A stretch of DNA of 64,000 nt from Tolypothrix campylonemoides VB511288 (GTDB lineage Bacteria; Cyanobacteriota; Cyanobacteriia; Cyanobacteriales; Nostocaceae), in NCBI GenBank assembly GCA_000828075.3, contig JXCB02000033.1:86320-150319 (forward strand), in the 5' to 3' direction. Made by a program: the position numbers and the translations under genes. The notes below the pieces were generated by a model. That model ran no database searches. It was given only the letters and a program-made list of their open reading frames with translations, and had not been told where the DNA came from. This document shows positions 10,001-19,300 of the stretch, piece after piece (position 1 is the stretch's first letter; every line of letters begins with the position of its first letter).

Positions 10001-13000
10001 AACTGGTGGGGTGATTCTCCCTGTGCGTTGGGAATAAGACTCCAAAAATGGCTGATGGCATTTGGCGTTAAATCCAATGAGTCAAGTTCTTTGAGCAAGG
10101 TATCATAGTCACTGCTTGCTTGTGGATTAATTGCGTAACAACGCTCACCTAGCTGGGTAAACTGCTCTCCAAGCGTCACACTGATGACATCATGTCCCTG
10201 TAATTCCACCTGTTTAGCAACTTGTGAACCAACTCCAACAGTATCAACAAAGACTAAGCAACATAACTTTTGTTCTGATTTGGATGTTACGTGTGAAGAG
10301 CGTTTCCAGGAGGGGATGTAAAACCAGTCGGCAATATTTGGTTTTTTGTGTAATGTTTGTTGTGAGGGCGTAGCTAAGGCAGCTTCAGGGTTTGCCTCAA
10401 TCCAGTAACGTTGGCGCTCAAAAGGATATGTCGGTAGGGGGATGCGATGACGTTGCTCATTCGCATAAAAACCAGACCAGTCTACTTTTACCCCTGCAAG
10501 CCAAAGGCGACCCAATGTGTTCAGTAAAAAGGCGACATCTGACTGTTGCTCATAGGAATGCCGCAGGGAGGAGAGCATCACTGCTTTGGTATCGTCACTT
10601 TCTATACATTGCTTACTTTTCACGGGATCGGTCAACCTCGCTTCCATTCCTCTCTCCTGCTTTTTGAGAGGCTTTGAATTCTCCCCATTCCCTCTTAGGG
10701 AATGGGGCTGGGGGGTTAGGTTTTGCGTTGGTTTTTCCAGATGGCGTGAAAAGTCAGCTATACATTGCAGTGCAAAACTATTTAATGCTTGACCAGGACC
10801 AATCTCCAGTAAGATGGGGTTGTCTTTTTTCCATAACTCTTGCACTCCGGAAGCAAAGCGTACTGTTTGACACAGGTGTTTCACCCAATAACTGGGATCT
10901 GTTGCTTGGTCTTGTGTAATCCAAGTTCCCGTGACGTTGGACAAATACGGAATTTTCGGTGGTTTGAGGCTGAATGTTTTGACTAAATCGTGTAAGGTGG
11001 GAGCGATCGCCTCCATCATGACAGAATGAAAAGCATGAGAACTCTGCAAACGCTTCCCAACTATACCCTTTTGACTTAATTGTCGTTCTAATTCCTCGAC
11101 AGCGTCTGTGAAACCCGCAATCACACATAACGATGAGCCGTTGATTGCAGACATGGAGATTTTCTCATTCAGGAGGGGCTGTATTTCCTCCTCGGAAAGC
11201 CCAACCGCCAGCATTGCCCCGAATGGCAGTTCTTGAATCATTTGCGCTCTTTTAGCTACCAGAGTTAAAGCATCTTCCAGAGATAACACTTGTGCTAGAG
11301 TTGCTGCTACATATTCACCAATGCTGTAGCCAATCATTGCCGTAGGACGAATTCCCCACGATATCCACAACTGAGCTAAAGCGTATTCAATGACGAACAG
11401 GGCTGGTTGAGTAAAAACGGTTTGATTAAGTTTTTGAGTGGCTACATCTGCTTGTTCTTCTCCACGACCTAACATTTTTCGCAAGTCTAAAGATGCAGAG
11501 CCGTTATTTTGTTGTTGCTGATTTACACCCTTAGTATTTCTCTTGGGATACAAAACATCTCGTAAATCAAGACCAAGGTGAGGTCTTAGTAGCAAACAGC
11601 ATTGGTCAACACAAGCGCGAAATGTTGGCTCAGTTTGGTAAAGCTCAAAAGCCATATTGACGTAATGAGTTCCTAGTCCAGAAAACATGAAGGCAACAGG
11701 GCGTTCCTGACCTTTTTGAGTACTGGTGAAAACTCGCTTTGGCTCAACAAGTGCGTTGACAGCATCTTGAATATCGCGACAGACAACTGCACACCTATGC
11801 TCGAAAACTCTTCGTCCAAACAGCAATGTGTAAGCTGCATCGGCAAGGTTTAAATCGGGATGTTCTCGCAAATAATTAGCTAAATTCGTTGTAGCCTTTT
11901 CTAGTGCCGATTCCGTTTTAGTAGAAAGAACTAACAGATGATATTTTCTCCCCAGTTCCCCAGTTCCCCTGCTCCCCTGCTCCTCCGGCGGGGCTTCTTC
12001 GAGAATCACATGGGCATTGGTTCCCCCAAGCCCAAAGGAACTGACTCCTGCACGTCGGGGAGTGCCATTTGTTTCCCATTCAGAAAGTTTAGTATTGACG
12101 TAGAAAGGACTATTGGCAAAGTCAATTTCCGGATTAGGCCGCTCAAAGTGTAAGCTTGGGGGTATTTGTTTGTGTTTTAGTGCAAGGACGGTTTTGATTA
12201 ATCCTGTCACACCAGCCGCAGTGTCTAAATGCCCAATGTTGGTTTTGACGGAACCAATAGCGCAGAATCCTTTCTTTTGGGTACTTGCTTGAAAAGCTTG
12301 TGTCAGGGCGGCAATTTCAATCGGATCTCCTAAGGCTGTTCCTGTACCATGAGCTTCTATGTAAGTAATTGTCTCAGGTTCTACTTCGGCTATTACTTGA
12401 GCCGTTCTAATGACTTTTGCTTGGGTATCGATACGAGGTGCTGTGTAGCTGACTTTGAAGGAACCATCATTATTGATAGCCGAACCTTTGATGACAGCAT
12501 GAATTGTATCGCGATGCGAGAGAGCATCTTCTAATCGCTTCAACACCACAATGCCTACACCCTCACCACCCACAGAACCCTGTGCGTTAGCATCAAAGGC
12601 GCGACAATGTCCGTCAGGAGACATTATTCCCCCTTCTGTGTACATATATCCAGCTTTTCTTGTTGCATTGATGGCAACTCCACCAGCTAAAGCGATATCA
12701 CATTCACCATTCAGCAAACTTTGACAAGCTAAGTGGACAGCTACTAATGAAGTTGAGCAGGCAGTTTGAACGGCATAACTGGGACCTTCTAGGTTAAGTT
12801 TGTAAGAAACGCGCGTAGTTAAGAAATCTTTATTTGCTGCTATTGTAAGTTGCTGAGGGTCAATAGAGTTTATGATATTTTGATTTAGATAAATATTAAG
12901 TAAATAGCTGCTCAGGCTAGAGCCACCATAAACACCAATAGCACCTTTATAAGTTTGTGAATCGTATCCAGCATTTTCCAGAGCTGACCAAGCACATTCT

Positions 13001-13308
13001 AGGAAAATTCGGTGTTGTGGATCAGTGATTTCTGCTTCTCTGGGATTAAAGCCAAAAAATGAAGCGTCAAATAATTCTGCATCTTCTAATATAGCTAGTG
13101 CTTTGACATAATTAGGGTCATTTAATATAGATGAACTTATACCTGAAGACAACAGTTCTTCATCACTGAAAAAAGAAATTGATTCTCTTCCATTTTGGAG
13201 ATTTTTCCAGAATTCATCAATATTTTTAGCTCCAGGAAAACGTCCTGCTAAGCCGATAATTGCTATTTCTGAACCATTTGTAGAAGTAGATGCTGCCGGA
13301 CTAGTCAT
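7081..13308 (-). CDS. PKS module KS-AT-KR-T with C-terminal epimerisation domain
   Basis: This 2,075-residue protein has KS with TACSTSL, EAHGTGT and KTNIGHL; AT with GYSIGEY (Tyr in place of the usual His) and SHAFHS, the malonyl-type motif; a ketoreductase with GGLGEIG and a Ser/Tyr pair in ISSLAS and AAYPAAH; and a carrier domain with LGGDSVLG at about 1530. The last ~450 residues are an NRPS epimerisation domain: LTPIQHWFFEQ, HHLAVDFGSW (usual G replaced by F), EEDGRE, SRTVGWLTTLYPVLL and YLGQF. Carrier domains before E domains usually have GGDS, as here, whereas the other long assembly-line T domains have GGHS. No A domain precedes it. A ~45-residue repeat-derived insert lies between AT and the next domain (10646-10732). 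It ends 18 bp before the next NRPS. Confidence 0.92.
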   Translation of the reverse strand: MTSPAASTSTNGSEIAIIGLAGRFPGAKNIDEFWKNLQNGRESISFFSDEELLSSGISSSILNDPNYVKALAILEDAELFDASFFGFNPREAEITDPQHRIFLECAWSALENAGYDSQTYKGAIGVYGGSSLSSYLLNIYLNQNIINSIDPQQLTIAANKDFLTTRVSYKLNLEGPSYAVQTACSTSLVAVHLACQSLLNGECDIALAGGVAINATRKAGYMYTEGGIMSPDGHCRAFDANAQGSVGGEGVGIVVLKRLEDALSHRDTIHAVIKGSAINNDGSFKVSYTAPRIDTQAKVIRTAQVIAEVEPETITYIEAHGTGTALGDPIEIAALTQAFQASTQKKGFCAIGSVKTNIGHLDTAAGVTGLIKTVLALKHKQIPPSLHFERPNPEIDFANSPFYVNTKLSEWETNGTPRRAGVSSFGLGGTNAHVILEEAPPEEQGSRGTGELGRKYHLLVLSTKTESALEKATTNLANYLREHPDLNLADAAYTLLFGRRVFEHRCAVVCRDIQDAVNALVEPKRVFTSTQKGQERPVAFMFSGLGTHYVNMAFELYQTEPTFRACVDQCCLLLRPHLGLDLRDVLYPKRNTKGVNQQQQNNGSASLDLRKMLGRGEEQADVATQKLNQTVFTQPALFVIEYALAQLWISWGIRPTAMIGYSIGEYVAATLAQVLSLEDALTLVAKRAQMIQELPFGAMLAVGLSEEEIQPLLNEKISMSAINGSSLCVIAGFTDAVEELERQLSQKGIVGKRLQSSHAFHSVMMEAIAPTLHDLVKTFSLKPPKIPYLSNVTGTWITQDQATDPSYWVKHLCQTVRFASGVQELWKKDNPILLEIGPGQALNSFALQCIADFSRHLEKPTQNLTPQPHSLRGNGENSKPLKKQERGMEARLTDPVKSKQCIESDDTKAVMLSSLRHSYEQQSDVAFLLNTLGRLWLAGVKVDWSGFYANEQRHRIPLPTYPFERQRYWIEANPEAALATPSQQTLHKKPNIADWFYIPSWKRSSHVTSKSEQKLCCLVFVDTVGVGSQVAKQVELQGHDVISVTLGEQFTQLGERCYAINPQASSDYDTLLKELDSLDLTPNAISHFWSLIPNAQGESPHQFFEECQNLGFYSLLFLAQALGKQEVTDSVQILVVTNNVQEVNGDEKLCPEKAPVMGICKVIPQEYPNITCRNIDLVIPESGTRQKNQLIDQLLAELTQTASENIVAYRGKHRWVQTFEPIQLEEPDEGTIPIREEGVYLITGGLGEIGLVLAEYLAQTAHAKLILTGRSGLPPKQEWSQWLATHDENNDISRKIKKVQALEALGAEVLICRADVANFEQMQAVMTEASKRFGQIHGVIHAAGIKLSRTVQQISRTECESQLSSTGYGLFVLENILQGKELDFCVIISSLASVLGVLGMAAYPAAHIFTDAFVHKHNQTSLVPWLSINYDNWITQESLESVTIPKGADSMMTRQEGLEAFRRALSTGMTQVVTSTVDLQASIKKWVKLEFNKNSQLQEKASSSSFYSRPNLDNAYVAPRNEVEQTIANIWQELLGIEQVGIHDNFFELGGDSVLGIQVSARAAKAGYRLAPQQLFEHQTIAELAEVTSTKQIVQAEQGLVTGSLPLTPIQHWFFEQNLSELHHWNMAFFVEVMQVLDPALFEQAWQHLFIHHDALRLRFTLSGSGWQQVNSGFESQVNFTHIDLSALSSEAQKSFMEATATELQGSLNLSTGPIVRGILFELGANKPSRLLIIIHHLAVDFGSWRILLEDLETAYHQLYQGKAIQLPQKTTSFKQWSERLKEYAQSEKLQKRQNDCLSDRHKQVSRLPIDYPGGMNTVASSQTVSVALSEKETQALLQEVLAVYRINTQEVLLTALVQAFTQWTGINCLLFDTEEDGREASTIIDNVDISRTVGWLTTLYPVLLDLEGAENLGDALKAVKEQFRCIANRSIDYGVLRYLSEDTTLTQKMRSLPQAEVFFLYLGQFGKSFDQSSMLRPTEESTGLLYSPQGTQPYLLSVIAWVNEEGQLRLEFGYSTNLHRRETIEKLSDSFIEALKSLITHCRSLETVEYTPSDFSAANINQENLNNLLAQIGQ
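10646..10732. repeat. Dispersed repeat inserted in frame in PKS gene
   Basis: The inverted repeat CCCCATTCCC (10683-10692) / GGGAATGGGG (10698-10707) is followed by the GGGGGGTTAGGTTTT string typical of dispersed cyanobacterial repeats. It adds residues such as NLTPQPHSLRGNGENSKPL just after the AT core. The matching place in the other PKS of this cluster (23500-28161) has no such segment. Confidence 0.65.
11938..11992. repeat. CCCCAGTT/CCCCTGCT low-complexity repeat within PKS
   Basis: Short tandem units CCCCAGTT and CCCCTGCT are read in frame as EEQGSRGTGELGRKY in the KS-AT linker. The other two PKS proteins have different, shorter sequence at this linker, so it is a tolerated insertion of a dispersed short tandem repeat. 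Confidence 0.5.
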
Positions 13309-13323
13309 AATTTTATTTAATCC

Positions 13324-16300
13324 TTAAATATTTTCAATAGATTTCATTTTTTGCAGACGCTTTCTTTGTTGGGCTTTACCATCTGCAATTTTTTCAGTGA
13401 CAATCTCTGTTATAGAAGAAGATGGTTGTTGGTTTGTGGCTTGATTAAAATAATCTGTTAAAGAGCTTATGGTTGGATATCTAAATAAGTCGAGGACAGA
13501 TAAATCTCTGTTAAATACTTCACGTAATTTGCTATGAATCTGAAGCAAAAGCAATGAATGACCACCGAGTTCAAAGAAGTTATCATGGATTCCTACGTCT
13601 TCGACATGAAGGACTTCTTGCCAAATATCAGCAATCGTTTTTTCCACTTCAGTTTGGGGTAGCTGATAAACTGCTTCCAATTCTGGACGTGCGGTATCAG
13701 GTGCAGGCAGCGCTTTGCGATCAAGCTTACCATTAGGCGTGAGTGGTAGTGCTTCAAGGGTGACAAAAGTTGCTGGTATCATGTAGTTTGGCAGCTTTGA
13801 CTCTAGGAAGCTCCGTAGCTCAGTAATTATCAGTGTTTGCTCTGTATGAGGAACGACATAGGCGACTAAACGTTGAGAATCTACCGAATCTTCGTGTACT
13901 ACAACTATAGTTTCTCGTACTGCTGGATGTTGGCTAATAAATGCTTCAATCTCAGACAGTTCAATTCGGAAACCACGGATTTTTACTTGGTAGTCAATAC
14001 GACCTATGTACTCAATCTCTCCATTCGGCAGATAACGTGCTTTATCTCCTGTTTTATACAGACGCGCTCCTGGTTTATCGCTGAAGGGATTAGGTATGAA
14101 TTTTTCTGCTGTCAGGTCAGCGCGGTTTAAATAGCCCCGACCCACGCCTACACCACCAATATAAACTTCGCCCGTTACACCCACAGGGACAGGATTTAAA
14201 TACTCATCAAGCAGATAAATTTGTATATTAGCAATTGGATGACCAATGGGAACTGTCTTTTGATAGATGCTAGATTTTTGGGTACTGCATAGATTTTTGC
14301 ACTCCCAAAATGTGACATCTACAGCAGCTTCCGTCGGACCATAGAGATTGTGCAGTTGGGCGTTGAGTCGGTTGAAGAAGCGTTTTTGCAGTTGCACTGG
14401 TAACGCTTCACCACTGACTATCACCCGCATAAGACTGTTACAAGTTTCCAGATTTTCAGCTTCTAGAAACATTTGCAGCATTGAAGGCACAAAATGGATG
14501 GTGGTTATTTGCTGCTGTATAATGACTTCGACTAAATAGTTGGGGTCTCGATGTCCTTCTGGTTGCGCTACTACTAAACGCGCTCCTGTAATCAATGGCC
14601 AGAAAAATTCCCACACTGACACGTCGAAGCTGAATGGTGTTTTCTGTAAAACTCGATCGCTAGCTGTTAATTGGTATGTGTCTTGCATCCACAGTAGGCG
14701 ATTGCAGATTCCCTTGTGGGTATTCATCGCTCCTTTTGGTTTCCCTGTAGAGCCGGAGGTGTAGATTACGTAGGCTAGGTTATCACTACTGAGGTGGCAA
14801 ACAGGGTTTTCTCTACTGTATTGGGCGATAATTTCCCAGTTGCTATCTAGACAAACTACTTTAGCTTTGTGGGTTGGTAAATTCTTTAATAGGTGCTGTT
14901 GTGTTAATAAGACGCTTGGCTGCGAATCTTCTAACATATAAGCCAAGCGTTCTTTGGGGTAACCAGGATCTAACGGTACATATGCGCCACCTGCTTTGAG
15001 GATGGCTAATAGTCCAATGACCATAGAGAGCGTTAGCGTAGCTCCTCCCACGGAGGCTCGCTCTACACAAATTCCCACCAATACTTCTGGTTTTACTCCC
15101 AAAGCGCGTAAGTAGTGTGCAAGTTGATTTGCTCTAGCGTTGAGTTCACGATAGGTCAACAGAGAATCTACAAATACCACTGCTATTGCGTCAGGTGTTC
15201 TTTCCACTTGCGCCTCAAACCACTCGTGGATGCATTTTTCTTGTGGATACTCTGTTTGCGTGTTATTCCATTCCACTAACAACTGGCGTTGTTCAGATTC
15301 TGTTAACAGTGGTAACTCGGAAAGTCTCCGGTGGGGATTTGCCACAATCTCTTGAAGCAACGACTGCAAATGCCTTGCCATCCTGTTGATGGTGCTTGCC
15401 TCAAATAAATCGGTATTGTACTCTAAAGTGCCAAATAGTCCCTGTGCTGTTTCTGTCATCTCTAGGGTCAAATCAAATTTAGCACTACCACTGTCAATTG
15501 CCAGGGAACTTAAAGTCAAACCAGGCAACTCTAATGCAGACATTGGTGCATTCTGAAGCACAAACATCACTTGAAATAGTGGTGTGTGACTCAACTCTCG
15601 CTGTGGTTGAAGTTCTTCTACCAACAGTTCAAAAGGCACATCCTGATGTGCGTAAGCTCCTAATGCCACTTCCCGCACACGAGTAAGTAGTTCCTCAAAG
15701 GTAGGATTACCCGCTAAATTAGTTCGCAGAACCAAAGTATTGACAAAACAACCAATTAATCCTTCTATTTCCGCTCGATTGCGATTAGCGATGGGGGAAC
15801 CGACTACAATATCTTCACTGCTGGTGTAGCGCCATAGCAGGGTTTGGAAAGCTGCCAGCAGGGTCATAAACAAAGTGCTTCCTTGCTGCTGGCTGAATTT
15901 ATTCAAGGCTACGGATAACTCTAGAGATAGCTCAAATGAATAAGTCGCACCTCGGTAGGTCTGAATCGCTGGTCTTGGATGGTCGGTGGGTAATTCCAAT
16001 ACTTTTGGCGCATCTTCTAAATGCTTTCGCCAATAAGATATCTGTGATTGTAGGACTTCTCCTTGCAGCCATTGTCGTTGCCAAGCTGCAAAGTCTACAT
16101 ATTGGACAGGCAATTCATCTAAGGGTGTAAGTCCTGCGGACAGGCTGCGCCAACGCGTAGCGTCTCCGCAGGAGATGAGCTGCTGATCGCAAAAGGCTTG
16201 ATAAAGTGTCGCTAACTCCCGCACCACCACACCGATTGACCAACCGTCAGAGACAATGTGGTGCATCGTAAATAACACTACATGTTCTTCTTGACTTAGC

Positions 16301-19300
16301 CGCAGTAGTTTCACCCGCACTAAAAGGTCGTGCTTCAGGTCAAAGGGTTGTTGTGCTTCTGCTAGTGCTAGTTGTCTAACTTTATCTTCCTGTTGATTTG
16401 AAGCTAATTCACTCAAATCGAGTAGGGGTAATACGAGCGGTGTTGCTTGCAAGATAACTGCGATCGCTTGCCCTTCTACTGCTTGAAAATTGGTTCGTAA
16501 TGCTTCATGACGCCGCAGAATTTCGTTGAAACTTTGTTGTAGTGCCGCTACATTTAATTTTCCCTGTAAGCGAACAACACCAGGAATGTTGTAGAAAGGG
16601 CTGTTTGGCTCTAATTGGGCAAGGAACCATAATCGTTGCTGAGCAAAGGAGATGGGTAACTCTTGCGATCGCGCAATGGGCTTGATGGGTGGTAGTTCCA
16701 ATCCTAAGCCTGCAATGGTAGCTTTTTCAATCTCTTGAGCCAGCCCAGCTATTGTTGGTTTTTCAAATAAGCAACGTAAAGGAAGCTCTACTTGAAACAC
16801 TTGCCGTATTTGGGAAATTACGCGAGTCGCAATTAAGGAGTGCCCTCCCAAGGTAAAGAAGTTATTATAAATACCTACTTTGTCAATACCAAGTACTTCA
16901 GCCCAAATACCCGCTAATAAATTCTCAATTGGTGTGGAAGGAGCGATAATATGGAAGGATGGTAATACCTCTATGAAGTCGGGTGCTCTGAGAGCTTTGC
17001 GGTTAACCTTTCCATTAGGTGTTAGTGGTAACGCCTCCAATATTACAAAAGCTGCTGGCACCATATAGCTTGGCAACTTTGACTCCAAAAAGTCACGTAG
17101 TTCAGGAATTGTTAGTGTTTGCTCTATTTGAGGGACTACATAGGCGACTAAACGTTTAGAATCTACTGAATCTGAGTGTACTACGACTACAGTTTCTCGG
17201 ACTGCTGGGTGTTGAGTGATGAGTGTTTCAATTTCTCCTAGTTCAATGCGGAAGCCGCGAATTTTCACTTGGTGGTCAATTCGACCTAAATATTCAATGT
17301 CTCCATTCGGTAAATATCGACCTAAATCGCCGGATTTATAAAGGCGTGCATTTGGTTTATTACTAAAGGGATTGGGAATAAATCTTTCAGCAGTTAGTTC
17401 TGGTCGATTTAAATAACCTCGTGTCACACCAGCACCACCAACGTACATCTCGCCCCTGACTCCAATAGGTACTGGCTGTCGATATTTATCTAGTAAGTAA
17501 ACTTGCAAGTCAGGAATGGGACGCCCAATGACACTTCCTGATGCTACTTCTAAGTCTGCCATCGTTAGGGGACGATATGTAACATGCACGGTTGTTTCCG
17601 TAATTCCGTACATATTTACTAATTGTGGAGACTGGTCACCATGACGCTCAAACCAAGGTCTTAAACTCTCCAGTTGCAATGCTTCTCCACCAAAGATGAC
17701 CAATCGCAAGCTTAGCTTGTTGACAGTTTTCAAGGATTGTTCTGCTTGTATGAGTTGGGAGAAAGCTGAAGGTGTCTGGTTGAGTACTGTCACTTGCTGT
17801 GTTAACAACAATTTGTAGAAGTCTTCAGGCGAACGACTTAGCCAGTATGGTACTACCACTAACTTTCCACCATACAGCAGGGCACCCCAGATTTCCCAAA
17901 CGGAAAAATCAAAGGCTATAGAATGGAATAATGTCCAAACATCATGTTGGTTAAAGTTATACCAAAGTTCAGTTGCTGCCAACAGACGGACAACATTAGC
18001 GTGATTCACTAAGACGCCCTTGGGCAGACCTGTTGAGCCGGATGTATAGATGATGTAAGCTAGGTTATCAGTTGTACACTCATTAATTAAGTTTTGTGAG
18101 TTTTGCTGAACGATACTTTCCCAATCTGTATCTAGACAAACAACTTTAGTCTGATGTTGCCCTAAATTCTCTGTCAGGTGGTGCTGCGTTAGTAATACTG
18201 ATATTTGAGCATCTTGTAATATGAAGGCTAGACGTTCTTGAGGATAGCTAGGGTCTAGGGGTACGTATGCACCACCTGCTTTGAGGATGGCTAATAGTCC
18301 AATGAGCAGATCGAGCGATCGCTCTACACAAATACCTACCAGTACTTCTGGTTTTACACCTAAAGCTTGCAAATGGTGCGCTAGTTGATTTGCTTTGACA
18401 TTCAGTTCCCGATAGGTAAGTTGTTCTTCCTCAAAAACCACTGCTACAGCGTCCGGTGTTTTTTCTACCTGCGCTTCAAACAATTCATGGATGCATTTAT
18501 GCTGAGGGTAATTGATAGCAGTATTGTTCCAGTTAACTAACAGAGTCTGCCGCTCTGCATCTGCCAACAGTGGCAAATCTGATAAGCGCTTATCTGGATG
18601 GGTGACAATACCTTCTAACAAATTACTAAAGTGCCCTACCATTCGGTCAATAGTGGCAGCATCAAACAAGTCAGTATTGTACTCCCACCACCCCCAAAGT
18701 TCTGGCTTTGCATCCACCACATACAGCGTTAAATCAAATTTAGCTGTTTTATTATAGTTTTGAAGCCATTTGAGAGTTAAACCAGGTAGTACCAAATCTT
18801 TTTTGGTATCTTCTTGCAAAGCAAACGTTACTTGAAACAAGGGGGTATGGCTGAGATTCCGCTCAGGGTGTAGTTCCCCGACTAATCGCTCAAAAGGTAG
18901 GTCAGCATGAGCATAAGCTCCTAGGCATACTTCGCGTACTTGATTGAGTAATTCCAAGAAGCTTGGGTTTCCAGAAAGGTCAGTACGCAGTACAAGGGTA
19001 TTGACAAAAAAACCGATTAACCCTTCAATTTCAGCATGGTTGCGATTAGCTATTGGGGAGCCAATGCAGATGTCTTCTTGACTTGTATAGCGGTACAACT
19101 GTGCTTGAAATGCCGCTAACAAAGTCATAAACAGAGTGACTCCTTGCTGGTTGCTTAAAGACCTTAGCATACCAGTCAAGTGTGGTGATAGCTTAAAAAA
19201 GCTAGCCGCTCCTTGAAAGCTTTGTACTGGAGGACGCTGACGGTCTGTAGGGAGAACCAAAGTGGTTGGAGCATCTGCCAGTTGTTGCTTCCAATATGAA

